Assembly (NCBI GenBank): GCA_016703535.1
Contig: JADJBV010000002.1
Location: forward strand, 1-64,000
From: Deltaproteobacteria bacterium
Lineage (GTDB): Bacteria; Myxococcota; Kuafuiibacteriia; Kuafuiibacteriales; Kuafuiibacteriaceae
DNA length: 64,000 nt
Direction of reading: 5' to 3'
Shown: piece after piece, positions 38,592 through 47,798 of the stretch
Layout: each line of letters opens with the position of its first letter
Numbering within the stretch: the stretch's first letter is position 1
Notes under the pieces: model-generated
What the model was told of the DNA's origin: nothing
The model's database searches: none
Seen by the model: only the letters and a program-made list of their open reading frames with translations
Translations under genes and position numbers: made by a program

Positions 38592-39965
38592 GGTCCTTCC
38601 GGGAATCGTGTGGATGAGTCTGGCTGGTCCAGCGGTCCTCCGCCCCCGCCCCATGGGGTGAGGGCGGGGGCTCCGGACGTGCTTCATCGTGGCTCGTCGC
38701 TGTCGTAGCATCGGGGGATGCGGGATCGAGAACTGTACGCGAAGATCATGGGCATCAGCACTCCTTGGTCGGTCGAGGACGTAGAGGTGGATCTCGCGGG
38801 CGAGAAGGTGCTGGTCAAGGTGGCTTGCAAAGACGGCCCGCTCCCGTGTCCCGAATGCGGCAAGTCCTGCCCACGCTACGACTCCCGTTCGCGGTCCTGG
38901 CGCCACCTGGACACCATGCAGTTCGAGACCTTCCTGGTCGCCGACGTTCCCAGGGTCAAGTGTGAAAAGGACGGCGTCCATCAGGTCAAGGTGCCTTGGG
39001 CCGAGAAGGGGTCGCACTTCACCGCGATGTTCGAATGCCTGGTGATCGACTGGCTCAAGGAGGCGAGCATTGAGGCGGTCGCTCGGCAGCTTCGAATGAC
39101 CTGGGATCAAGTCGACGGCATCATGGCGCGCGCCGTCCAGCGAGGCAAAGCACGGCGAGCGCCGGTGCGGCCGAAGGTGATCGGGGTCGACGAGAAGGCC
39201 TTCAAGAAGCGCCACGAGTACGTGACCATCGTCTGCGACGCGCTCACTGGCGACGTCCTCCACGTGGGCGACGAGCGGAAGGCCGCCGCGCTGGAGGAGT
39301 TCTACGAATCCCTCAGCCCCCGTCAGAAGAGCGGCGTTATGGGCGTCGCGATGGACATGTGGCCGGCGTACATCGCCGCAACGCAGGAGCACCTCCCCAA
39401 CGCGCAGATCATCTTCGACCGATTCCACGTGATGAAGCACATCGGCGAGGCCGTGGACCAGGTTCGTCGAGTGGAGAACCGGGAGCTCCTCCGATTGGGC
39501 GATCGCAGCTTGGTTGGCAGCAAGTACCTCTTCCTCACCAACCACGAGGACCTTGCTCCTGAACGCAAGCGCCTCTTCAAGGACCTCAAGCTCAGCAGCC
39601 TCCAGGTCGCTCGGGCGTACGCACTGAAGGAGACTGCCCGACACTTGTGGGGCTACAAGCGCCTCGGATGGGCGCGAAGGAACTGGAACCAGTGGATCTC
39701 TTGGGCCCGGCGCTCCCGCCTTGAGCCCATGAAGCGGGCGGCAGCGACCGTTCGGGATCACCTCGACGGCATCCTCAACGCAGTGGTGACCGGCGTGAGC
39801 AACGCGGTCGCCGAAGGTCTCAACTCGCGCATCCAGACCGTGAAGCAGCGGGCGTGCGGCTTTCGCAACCGCGAGCGCTTCAAGAATGCCATCTACTTCC
39901 ACCTGGGAGGTCTCGATCTCTACCCGAGTGTAAGTTCATGAGCCCACACTAAAGCCGGAAGCGCG
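38592..39965 (+). mobile_element. ISL3-family element
   Basis: 1374 bp. Ends share CTTCCGG-N5-GTGTGG as an imperfect inverted repeat. Perfect 8-bp target duplication AAAATTTC (38584-38591 and 39966-39973). Confidence 0.95.
38718..39941 (+). CDS. ISL3-family transposase
   Basis: 407 residues. An N-terminal zinc-ribbon (CPECG) is followed by a helix-turn-helix region and the DDE domain with VIGVDEKAF, MDMWPAYIAA, FDRFHVMKHI and, near the end, NAVAEGLNSRIQ carrying the Glu. Length is normal for ISL3, so the element may be active. Confidence 0.94.
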   Translation: MRDRELYAKIMGISTPWSVEDVEVDLAGEKVLVKVACKDGPLPCPECGKSCPRYDSRSRSWRHLDTMQFETFLVADVPRVKCEKDGVHQVKVPWAEKGSHFTAMFECLVIDWLKEASIEAVARQLRMTWDQVDGIMARAVQRGKARRAPVRPKVIGVDEKAFKKRHEYVTIVCDALTGDVLHVGDERKAAALEEFYESLSPRQKSGVMGVAMDMWPAYIAATQEHLPNAQIIFDRFHVMKHIGEAVDQVRRVENRELLRLGDRSLVGSKYLFLTNHEDLAPERKRLFKDLKLSSLQVARAYALKETARHLWGYKRLGWARRNWNQWISWARRSRLEPMKRAAATVRDHLDGILNAVVTGVSNAVAEGLNSRIQTVKQRACGFRNRERFKNAIYFHLGGLDLYPSVSS

Positions 39966-40965
39966 AAAATTTCTCGATCCCTCGCGGGAAGAGGACCTGA
40001 AGCTGCGTGACCGCCTTGAGCGCATTCAGCGGTTGCGAGCAACGGTCTGTTACCCGTTCATGTTAAATCTGTTCGAGGACCGCGGCGCTGGTCGGGTATC
40101 GGCCTCGGATGTCGTCGAGATTCTCGACATCATCGAGAACTTCATCGTTCGCCGGTACGTATGCGGCACGATCCGCGCCGAACTCAACGAGTTGTTTACG
40201 GCATTGCACCGAAACGCCACGAGGTTTGCGCGGCTTCCCGAGGGCGTCAGGGAGGTGTTGGCTTCCCGCAACTACCCATCCGACGAGGAGTTCTTCGGCT
40301 CAATCCAAACGCGCAAACTCTATGGTGCCGGGGAGGTCCGGGATCGAGCCAAGTTCATTCTCGAACGACTTGAGCGAGCACAATCGGAGAAGGAGCATGT
40401 CGAGACCAGCAGCCTCTCCATCGAACACATCATGCCTCAAACGCTCACCGAATGGTGGCGAACGCAGCTGGGAACGTCGGCCGAGGAGACTCACGAACTC
40501 TACCTCCACACGATTGGGAATTTGACCCTGACGGGTTACAACTCGGAGCTCTCGAACGCCGACTTCCCGCGCAAGCGTGAGCTTCTTTCCCAGAGCAGGC
40601 TGGCCCTGAACGCGAAGCTCGCCGAGCGGGAGTCCTGGAACCGCGAGGAGATTGAGTCACGAGGTCGGGCGCTTGCGGAGCAGGCTGTGAGGGTTTGGGG
40701 CGACTTTTCGCCCGAGGGTGCTGCGAGGCGATCATTGACCGTGCGAGGTACAAGCCCCCACCGCCTCGTTGTTCTTGGCCAGGCCTTCGAGGTGCAGACT
40801 TGGCAGGATGTACTTCGGCTGACCCTTCAGCAGATCACCACGCTCGGTGACGATGTGACGACCCAGCTGATGGAGGAGTTTCCTCGTCACGTTAGCAAGT
40901 CCACTGTACGTGCTCGCCCGGCCCCGTCCTGACGAACGCCGCGCCGCCGATGTAGCCCTGGACGG

Positions 40966-41268
40966 ATGAGCAGAAGACCCCGACGAATCTGGACCTCTGA
41001 ACAGAAGAAGCACCTGGTGGCCGAGGCGCGTCGCCGCATGGCCGGCGGCGAGTCTCACCGCGCCTCGGCCAAGGCGTTGGACCTTCACGAAGGCACCCTA
41101 CGGCAGTGGATGGAGCGCTACCCGGCGGGCCAACTTCAGCCGGTGCAGATCGCGGCCGATGACGAGCCCGCGCGCTCGACTGGGATCAGCGTGGCCACGC
41201 CGGACGGCTTCGTGTTCGACGGCCTCGACCTCGATGGCGCTATTCGGCTCTGGGAGCGGCTGCGGTGA
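40966..41268 (+). CDS. tnpA: IS66 TnpA (copy 2)
   Basis: Same 100-residue protein as copy 1. Confidence 0.9.
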   Translation: MSRRPRRIWTSEQKKHLVAEARRRMAGGESHRASAKALDLHEGTLRQWMERYPAGQLQPVQIAADDEPARSTGISVATPDGFVFDGLDLDGAIRLWERLR

Positions 41269-41651
41269 TCGGCGCGGAGCGACGGGTCCGAGTGTTCGCC
41301 CGGGCGGCGCCGACGGACATGCGGAAGTCCTTCGACACGCTCTCAGCCTTGGTGTCGATTGAGCTGGGCCGAGACCCGCTGGAGGGCGACATGTTCCTGT
41401 TCGTCGGCGCGCGGCTGCGTTCGGCCAAGGTGCTGTTCTGGGATGGCACCGGGCTCTGCGTCTTTCACAAGCGGCTCTCGCAAGGGCGGTTCGCGGCGCC
41501 CTGGAAGCGGAGCGCCGAGGGCGCGATCACCATGTCCAGGAGCGAACTGGATCTCTTCATCGAGGGCAGCCAGCTGGTGTTCATCGGAGCGCTGTCACCG
41601 GGCGAGATTGTTCCCAAGAGAGTCGCAACTCGCGCCCTCGTCGTACGATAA
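41265..41651 (+). CDS. tnpB: IS66 TnpB (copy 2)
   Basis: Same 128-residue protein as copy 1. Confidence 0.93.
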   Translation: MIGAERRVRVFARAAPTDMRKSFDTLSALVSIELGRDPLEGDMFLFVGARLRSAKVLFWDGTGLCVFHKRLSQGRFAAPWKRSAEGAITMSRSELDLFIEGSQLVFIGALSPGEIVPKRVATRALVVR

Positions 41652-41660
41652 CTTCCTCGC

Positions 41661-43213
41661 GTGGTGGACCTCGATCGCGTCTCCGATCTTGAGCTCCTGC
41701 GTACAGTCGCCAAGGTTCAAGATGCGGAGATCCGGCGCCTCAGCAAGCAGCTGCTGCTGGTGACCAAGGAACTCGCGGCGGCCAAGAAGGAAGACTCGGT
41801 CGCCATCCAGGAGCGCCTGAGCGTCCTCGAGAAGGAGCTCCAGGAGGTCCAGGAGCGGGCCTACGGCCACCAAAGCGAACGCCGGCCGCGCTCCGACAAA
41901 CCGACCAAGGAGAAGAAGCCGCAGACCGGTCACGGCCCCACGCCGCAACCTGACTTGCCGACCGTGACCGAACTCCACCTGCTTGATCAGGCCGACCGAG
42001 CATGCCCAAGCTGTGGCGGCGAGCTGAAGCCGTGGCTCGACCAGTTCGAGGACAGCGAAGAGGTCGACGTCGTCGACGTCAAGTACGTCCTCAAGAAGCA
42101 CCGGCGCCAAAAAGTACCGCTGCGGCTGCGGCGGCTGCATCGAGACCGCGCTCGGACCCACCAAGCTGATCCTCGGCGGGCGCTACAGCCTCGCCTTCGC
42201 TGTGCACGTCACGATCGAGAAGTACTGCGTCCACATGCCCCTCGAGCGCCAGGCGAAGCGCATGGCGTGGGCCGGGCTCGACGTCACGACCCAGACCCTC
42301 TGGGACCAACTCTTTGCGCTGTCCCGGTGTTTCAGCGTCGCCATCAAGCGGCTGCACGAGTACCTCCTTAAGAAGGAGGTCCTGATGGGCGACGAGACTC
42401 GCTGGCCCCTGCTCGGCGTCAAGGGCCGCGCGAGCAAGAACTGGTTCGACTGGGTGCTGGTGGCCGATGACGCCGTCCTCCATTCGATTCACGAGACCCG
42501 CTCCAACGACGCCGCCCGCGAGGTGCTCACCGGCTTCAAGGGCACGCTCCTCACCGACGGCTACGGCGTCTACTCCAGCCTGGCGACGGAACTCGGCTAC
42601 ACTCAGGCCCACGACTGGTGCCACGCCCGTCGATATTTCATCGAAGCCGAAGCCACCGCGCCCGACGAAGTCGGTCCGATCCTCGACGACATCGGCAAGC
42701 TCTTCCTGATCGAGCGCGACATCGTCGCATCCTTCAGCGGCCAGCCCATCGAACGGGCTCTAGAGATCCGAAGAACCATGCGCGAACGGCAATCTCGACC
42801 AATCGTCGAGGCGATCGGAGCAAAGGCGACGCAGGTCAAGGCGCTCAGCGAGAGCCCGATCGGTCGCGCGGTGAAGTACCTGACCAACCAGTGGGACGGC
42901 CTCATCCGCTTTCTTGGAGACCCAAAGATCCCGATCACCAGCAACGCCGCCGAAGGCGCTCCGCGCCCTGGTGCTCGGGCGTAACAACCACTTCGGCTCC
43001 AAGTCCAAGCGCGGGACCGAGGTATCGGCCATGATGTACAGCCTGATCGAAAGCGCGCGCCTCAACGGCTTAGACCCGGCTCGCTACCTCAAGTTTGCGG
43101 CCGAGGTGCATCTTCGAGGCGGCTTGGCCCCGTTGCCCCACGAGGTCCGGCAGGACGCCTTTGCCGCAGCTCGGGTGGGGCCACCTGCGGCACCCCAGCT
43201 TGAGAACGGGTAG
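41661..43213 (+). pseudogene. tnpC: IS66 TnpC (copy 2), two frameshifts
   Basis: An extra A in the run near 42110 (CCAAAAAGT versus CCAAAAGT) breaks the frame after about 150 codons, and two bases are missing after the catalytic Glu codon near 42957 (AAGGCGCTCC versus AAGGCGCGCTCC). Confidence 0.92.
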
Positions 43214-43471
43214 ACCGCCCCCATCATCCCGGAGCGCTAGCTGATTCAGACAGCCGAAACAGACGGGGCTGGGCGAGCACGTACAGTCCACTCAGGGCCT
43301 CCGGACGCCACGAAAGCTACCCAACGGGGTGTCCTACGAATCGCACTTGAACGCCGATCAGATCTACAGGCTTTGCGCTCAGATCGCGCAGCAAGTGGGC
43401 TTGTCGGCAGCCGAGTGGAGCGTTGAGGCTGAGTAGTGGTCACGGGAGGCCTTGTAGCGCCGCCCAGAGCC

Positions 43472-43548
43472 GCCCAACAACGCGTTGCAGCTGACGGCCC
43501 CGGGGGCTACGCTCCCGGGGACCGCAGCTGAACGCAGGAGCGTTGGCT
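43472..43548 (+). repeat. attC46 (core GTTGGCT)
   Basis: R'' GCCCAAC matches the core at 37594; core GTTGGCT 43542-43548 is left without its AGCCAAC partner. Confidence 0.94.
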
Positions 43549-43561
43549 GGACGAGCATGAG

Positions 43562-43746
43562 ATGGTTGCCTTCGTCCTATTCGCTCTCCTGGGTCAGGCG
43601 CCCCAGTTCGGATTCCAATCGACCCTCCGGTCAGTCGACCTCGACATCGCCAAGGCAATTCGCAGCAAGGACGAGAGGGAGCGTGAGCGTCTTGCGGAAC
43701 GAGCATTCGCAAAACTTGAGCGAACGAACGAGTACGCCGGTCGGCC
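43562..43746 (+). pseudogene. 5' fragment of the helical protein gene of cassette 43
   Basis: Matches 36198-36382 except for a single substitution (Phe to Leu). It is cut exactly at the IS66 end; the rest of the gene and its attC are absent. Confidence 0.88.
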
Positions 43747-43806
43747 GTACGTGCTCGCCCGGCCCCGTCCTGACGAACGCCGCGCCGCCGATGTAGCCCT
43801 GGACGG

Positions 43807-44109
43807 ATGAGCAGAAGACCCCGACGAATCTGGACCTCTGAACAGAAGAAGCACCTGGTGGCCGAGGCGCGTCGCCGCATGGCCGGCGGCGAGTCTCACC
43901 GCGCCTCGGCCAAGGCGTTGGACCTTCACGAAGGCACCCTACGGCAGTGGATGGAGCGCTACCCGGCGGGCCAACTTCAGCCGGTGCAGATCGCGGCCGA
44001 TGACGAGCCCGCGCGCTCGACTGGGATCAGCGTGGCCACGCCGGACGGCTTCGTGTTCGACGGCCTCGACCTCGATGGCGCTATTCGGCTCTGGGAGCGG
44101 CTGCGGTGA
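43807..44109 (+). CDS. tnpA: IS66 TnpA (copy 3)
   Basis: Same 100-residue protein as in the other copies, here part of the only undamaged tnpABC set. Confidence 0.9.
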   Translation: MSRRPRRIWTSEQKKHLVAEARRRMAGGESHRASAKALDLHEGTLRQWMERYPAGQLQPVQIAADDEPARSTGISVATPDGFVFDGLDLDGAIRLWERLR

Positions 44110-44492
44110 TCGGCGCGGAGCGACGGGTCCGAGTGTTCGCCCGGGCGGCGCCGACGGACATGCGGAAGTCCTTCGACACGCTCTCAGCCTTGGTGTCGAT
44201 TGAGCTGGGCCGAGACCCGCTGGAGGGCGACATGTTCCTGTTCGTCGGCGCGCGGCTGCGTTCGGCCAAGGTGCTGTTCTGGGATGGCACCGGGCTCTGC
44301 GTCTTTCACAAGCGGCTCTCGCAAGGGCGGTTCGCGGCGCCCTGGAAGCGGAGCGCCGAGGGCGCGATCACCATGTCCAGGAGCGAACTGGATCTCTTCA
44401 TCGAGGGCAGCCAGCTGGTGTTCATCGGAGCGCTGTCACCGGGCGAGATTGTTCCCAAGAGAGTCGCAACTCGCGCCCTCGTCGTACGATAA
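44106..44492 (+). CDS. tnpB: IS66 TnpB (copy 3)
   Basis: Same 128-residue protein; GTGA overlap with tnpA. Confidence 0.93.
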   Translation: MIGAERRVRVFARAAPTDMRKSFDTLSALVSIELGRDPLEGDMFLFVGARLRSAKVLFWDGTGLCVFHKRLSQGRFAAPWKRSAEGAITMSRSELDLFIEGSQLVFIGALSPGEIVPKRVATRALVVR

Positions 44493-44501
44493 CTTCCTCG
44501 C

Positions 44502-46055
44502 GTGGTGGACCTCGATCGCGTCTCCGATCTTGAGCTCCTGCGTACAGTCGCCAAGGTTCAAGATGCGGAGATCCGGCGCCTCAGCAAGCAGCTGCTGCTG
44601 GTGACCAAGGAACTCGCGGCGGCCAAGAAGGAAGACTCGGTCGCCATCCAGGAGCGCCTGAGCGTCCTCGAGAAGGAGCTCCAGGAGGTCCAGGAGCGGG
44701 CCTACGGCCACCAAAGCGAACGCCGGCCGCGCTCCGACAAACCGACCAAGGAGAAGAAGCCGCAGACCGGTCACGGCCCCACGCCGCAACCTGACTTGCC
44801 GACCGTGACCGAACTCCACCTGCTTGATCAGGCCGACCGAGCATGCCCAAGCTGTGGCGGCGAGCTGAAGCCGTGGATCGACCAGTTCGAGGACAGCGAA
44901 GAGGTCGACGTCGTCGACGTCAAGTACGTCCTCAAGAAGCACCGGCGCCAAAAGTACCGCTGCGGCTGCGGCGGCTGCATCGAGACCGCGCTCGGACCCA
45001 CCAAGCTGATCCTCGGCGGGCGCTACAGCCTCGCCTTCGCTGTGCACGTCACGATCGAGAAGTACTGCGTCCACATGCCCCTCGAGCGCCAGGCGAAGCG
45101 CATGGCGTGGGCCGGGCTCGACGTCACGACCCAGACCCTCTGGGACCAACTCTTTGCGCTGTCCCGGTGTTTCAGCGTCGCCATCAAGCGGCTGCACGAG
45201 TACCTCCTTAAGAAGGAGGTCCTGATGGGCGACGAGACTCGCTGGCCCCTGCTCGGCGTCAAGGGCCGCGCGAGCAAGAACTGGTTCGACTGGGTGCTGG
45301 TGGCCGATGACGCCGTCCTCCATTCGATTCACGAGACCCGCTCCAACGACGCCGCCCGCGAGGTGCTCACCGGCTTCAAGGGCACGCTCCTCACCGACGG
45401 CTACGGCGTCTACTCCAGCCTGGCGACGGAACTCGGCTACACTCAGGCCCACGACTGGTGCCACGCCCGTCGATATTTCATCGAAGCCGAAGCCACCGCG
45501 CCCGACGAAGTCGGTCCGATCCTCGACGACATCGGCAAGCTCTTCCTGATCGAGCGCGACATCGTCGCATCCTTCAGCGGCCAGCCCATCGAACGGGCTC
45601 TAGAGATCCGAAGAACCATGCGCGAACGGCAATCTCGACCAATCGTCGAGGCGATCGGAGCAAAGGCGACGCAGGTCAAGGCGCTCAGCGAGAGCCCGAT
45701 CGGTCGCGCGGTGAAGTACCTGACCAACCAGTGGGACGGCCTCATCCGCTTTCTTGGAGACCCAAAGATCCCGATCACCAGCAACGCCGCCGAAGGCGCG
45801 CTCCGCGCCCTGGTGCTCGGGCGTAACAACCACTTCGGCTCCAAGTCCAAGCGCGGGACCGAGGTATCGGCCATGATGTACAGCCTGATCGAAAGCGCGC
45901 GCCTCAACGGCTTAGACCCGGCTCGCTACCTCAAGTTTGCGGCCGAGGTGCATCTTCGAGGCGGCTTGGCCCCGTTGCCCCACGAGGTCCGGCAGGACGC
46001 CTTTGCCGCAGCTCGGGTGGGGCCACCTGCGGCACCCCAGCTTGAGAACGGGTAG
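44502..46055 (+). CDS. tnpC: IS66 transposase TnpC (copy 3), intact
   Basis: 517 residues: a coiled coil at about 10-70, zinc motif CPSCG then CGCGGC at about 115-160, and a DDE domain with Asp244 (MGDETRW), Asp299 (LTDGYGVY) and Glu431 (SNAAEGALR). This copy could supply transposase to the two broken ones. GTG start 9 bases after tnpB. Confidence 0.95.
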   Translation: MVDLDRVSDLELLRTVAKVQDAEIRRLSKQLLLVTKELAAAKKEDSVAIQERLSVLEKELQEVQERAYGHQSERRPRSDKPTKEKKPQTGHGPTPQPDLPTVTELHLLDQADRACPSCGGELKPWIDQFEDSEEVDVVDVKYVLKKHRRQKYRCGCGGCIETALGPTKLILGGRYSLAFAVHVTIEKYCVHMPLERQAKRMAWAGLDVTTQTLWDQLFALSRCFSVAIKRLHEYLLKKEVLMGDETRWPLLGVKGRASKNWFDWVLVADDAVLHSIHETRSNDAAREVLTGFKGTLLTDGYGVYSSLATELGYTQAHDWCHARRYFIEAEATAPDEVGPILDDIGKLFLIERDIVASFSGQPIERALEIRRTMRERQSRPIVEAIGAKATQVKALSESPIGRAVKYLTNQWDGLIRFLGDPKIPITSNAAEGALRALVLGRNNHFGSKSKRGTEVSAMMYSLIESARLNGLDPARYLKFAAEVHLRGGLAPLPHEVRQDAFAAARVGPPAAPQLENG

Positions 46056-46127
46056 ACCGCCCCCATCATCCCGGAGCGCTAGCTGATTCAGACAGCCGAA
46101 ACAGACGGGGCTGGGCGAGCACGTACC

Positions 46128-46223
46128 CTCTACCACCGTGAGGAAGAGAACGAGGTGATGATCCTCGCGGTCTGGGGCGGCCCAAGAGGCACGGGACCGG
46201 ACCTCGGTTACCGCCCATTCTGA
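46128..46223 (+). pseudogene. C-terminal fragment of a ParE/RelE-type toxin (cassette 46)
   Basis: The last 31 residues (LYHREEENEVMILAVWGG...) show the terminal strand pattern of ParE toxins. The 5' part and any antitoxin were lost at the IS66 end. Confidence 0.65.
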
Positions 46224-46269
46224 GGCCTCGCTTGCGCGGCATTCGGGCCTGAGTTGAGTCGAGCGAGCG

Positions 46270-46358
46270 GTCCAACAAGGCGTTGCGGCTGGGCGCCCCC
46301 GGGGCTAACGCTCCCGGCGACCGCAGCTGAACGCCATCGGCGTGGGGCGGGTTGGAGC
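46270..46358 (+). repeat. attC47 (degenerate)
   Basis: R'' GTCCAAC with no matching GTTGGAC core upstream. The arm reads GCGGCTGGG, the loop GGCTAACGCT, and the core appears decayed to GTGGGGC 46352-46358. 89 bp. Confidence 0.8.
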
Positions 46359-46418
46359 CCTGTCGCGCCGCCTGGGAGGACCCGGCTTGATGGGACTGTG
46401 CACAGGAGCACTCTGGTC

Positions 46419-46703
46419 GTGAGCCTGACGTTCGAGTGGGACCCACAGAAGGCCCAGATCAACCGGCGGAAGCATGGGGTTGCGTTCGAGGAGGCGGCCA
46501 CGGCGTTCGGGGACGCGATGTCGCTAACGATCGCTGCTCCGGACCACTCGGCTGAGGATCAACGCTAGGTTCTCCTTGGGCTATCCGCTCGCGGCCGTCT
46601 TCTGGCTGTCGCCCACGCCGACCGAGCTGATAACATCCGGATCATCAGTGCCCGCAAAGCAACCAAAGAAGAAGAGCGCGCCCATGGCCAAAGCGAAGGC
46701 TGA
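46419..46703 (+). pseudogene. brnT: BrnT-family toxin with in-frame amber codon (cassette 47)
   Basis: The frame from GTG 46419 gives LTFEWDPQKAQINRRKHGV..., continues past a TAG at 46566-46568 in the same frame (VLLGLSARGRLL ... IRIISARKATKEE) and ends at TGA 46701. The TAG sits where the family has Trp or similar (EDQR-x-VLLGLS), so one TGG to TAG change probably inactivated the toxin. The antitoxin gene behind it is intact. Confidence 0.85.
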
Positions 46704-46905
46704 ATCCGTGGACGACATTCGTCCTCAGTACAACTTCTCGAAGGGTGTCCGAGGCAGGTACTCGGATCGTATTCGAAAAGGGAGCACCGTGGTCGTGCTC
46801 GAACCGGACGTAGCAGAGCTCTACCCGGATGCAGAGTCCGTGAATCGTGCGCTTCGTGCGGTCGCCGAGGCGGCGCCTCGCCCCCGTAAGTGCAAGCACG
46901 CCTGA
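46684..46905 (+). CDS. BrnA-like antitoxin (cassette 47)
   Basis: 73 residues, starting at ATG 46684 inside the end of the toxin frame. The segment YSDRIRKGSTVVVLEPDVAELYPDAESVNRALR is typical of small antitoxins encoded behind BrnT genes, whose C-terminal half forms a ribbon-helix-helix DNA-binding fold. It remains intact although the toxin carries a stop codon. Confidence 0.78.
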   Translation: MAKAKAESVDDIRPQYNFSKGVRGRYSDRIRKGSTVVVLEPDVAELYPDAESVNRALRAVAEAAPRPRKCKHA

Positions 46906-46907
46906 CC

Positions 46908-46984
46908 GCCCAACAACGCGTTGCAGCTGACGGCCCCGGGGGCTACGGTCCCGGGGACCCAGCTGAACGCCATCGGCGTTGGGC
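46908..46984 (+). repeat. attC48
   Basis: R'' GCCCAAC, core 46978-46984; right spacer CATCGGC as in attC47; loop GGCTACGGT. Confidence 0.92.
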
Positions 46985-47006
46985 AGACGGAACCCGGACC
47001 CGGCTC

Positions 47007-47037
47007 TTGACGGAGTATATACACAAGTCTATACTCC
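47007..47037 (+). promoter_or_regulatory. Promoter and operator of vapBC
   Basis: TTGACG 47007-47012, 17-base spacer, TATACT 47030-47035, close to the sigma-70 consensus. An inverted repeat GGAGTATA 47012-47019 / TATACTCC 47030-47037 overlaps both boxes, a likely VapB operator. The GTG start at 47043 lies only 7 bases after the -10 box, so the mRNA is probably leaderless. Confidence 0.8.
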
Positions 47038-47042
47038 GCATC

Positions 47043-47288
47043 GTGGCAGAGCGAGCCAAGATCTTCCGCAATGGGGGAAGCCAGGCGGTACGCCTGCCGA
47101 AGTCGTGCCGATTCGACGACGAGCAGACAGACGTGATCGTCCGGCGCGTTGGCAGGCAGGTGATCCTCGAGCCCGCCGACGAGTGGCCCCCTGAATTTCT
47201 TGCCTGTCTTGGCGCATGGAACGAGGACATTCCGCGCCCAACGCAGACGATCGTTGGGTCGAAGAAGGACCCGTTCGCGAAGCAATGA
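47043..47288 (+). CDS. vapB: VapB antitoxin (cassette 48)
   Basis: 81 residues. An N-terminal AbrB/SpoVT swapped-hairpin domain (AKIFRNGGSQAVRLPKSCRF ... VIVRRVGRQVILEP) binds DNA; the C-terminal tail binds and blocks VapC. The start is set by the leaderless promoter just upstream. It overlaps vapC by ATGA. Confidence 0.92.
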   Translation: MAERAKIFRNGGSQAVRLPKSCRFDDEQTDVIVRRVGRQVILEPADEWPPEFLACLGAWNEDIPRPTQTIVGSKKDPFAKQ

Positions 47289-47677
47289 AGTTCTTGCTCG
47301 ATACCGACAGCGTGAGCTTCGCCTTGCGCGGCCAGGGCGATGTCGGCGAACGGCTTCGTGAGCGCAAGCCCTCCGAGCTCTGCATCAGCTCGATCACCCT
47401 GGCAGAGCTTCGATACGGAGCCGAGCGCAAGGGCTCGCGCAAGCTGCACAAACTTATAGACTCATTCGTTGCCTCCATCGAGGTCGCACCGTTTGATGAA
47501 GCCGCCGCAGTGGAGTTCGGCCGGATCGGCAGTATCTTGGCCGGGCGAGGCACACCCATTGGCGAGTTTGACGTCCTGATCGCCGCCCATGCGACCGCGC
47601 TGCGTTGCACCTTGGTCACCAACAACGTCCGGCACTTCTCCAAGGTTCCGGGCCTGGCTGTTGAGAACTGGACCTAG
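47285..47677 (+). CDS. vapC: VapC toxin, PIN-domain ribonuclease (cassette 48)
   Basis: 130 residues. Acidic PIN residues visible: Asp near residue 6 (FLLDTDS), Glu in TLAELRYG, Asp in IGEFDVLIAAHA; TNNVRHF follows as usual. VapC enzymes cut tRNA or rRNA. Appears intact and is paired with an intact antitoxin. Confidence 0.94.
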   Translation: MKFLLDTDSVSFALRGQGDVGERLRERKPSELCISSITLAELRYGAERKGSRKLHKLIDSFVASIEVAPFDEAAAVEFGRIGSILAGRGTPIGEFDVLIAAHATALRCTLVTNNVRHFSKVPGLAVENWT

Positions 47678-47798
47678 CCTGGCGACCAGACCCGTTCGGT
47701 GCGATCTACGCGGCTGGCCGATCCCAATTGATCCCGTTGCGAGTTCCGCAGCATGGCTTCCGGTTGCGTAGCCTCAGCCGGAATGGGAGAATCGCCTG

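Larger units (their letters stand above)
40906..43284 (+). mobile_element. IS66-family element, copy 2
   Basis: 2379 bp, same ends as copy 1. Perfect target duplication AGTCCACT (40898-40905 and 43285-43292) inside the DUF262/DUF1524 gene. Confidence 0.96.
37619..43436 (+). pseudogene. GmrSD-like DUF262/DUF1524 protein, split by ISL3 and IS66 (cassette 45)
   Basis: The coding pieces are 37619-38591, 39974-40905 and 43293-43436. Removing each IS with one copy of its target duplication joins them into one open frame of 682 residues. The N-terminal DUF262 part has VPHFQRPYTWQ and LIDGQQRLTTLLIL, the nucleotide-hydrolysing ParB-like motif. The C-terminal DUF1524 part has SIEHIMPQT and IGNLTLTGYN, the His-Me nuclease motif. 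Related GmrSD/BrxU enzymes cut modified phage DNA. The ATG at 37619 follows the core by 18 bases. As it stands the gene is dead, though N- and C-terminal pieces remain undamaged. Confidence 0.9.
43747..46126 (+). mobile_element. IS66-family element, copy 3 (intact)
   Basis: 2380 bp. No target duplication: GGTCGGCC on the left, CCTCTACC on the right, from two different cassettes, so DNA next to the IS was deleted or two copies recombined. Confidence 0.95.
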
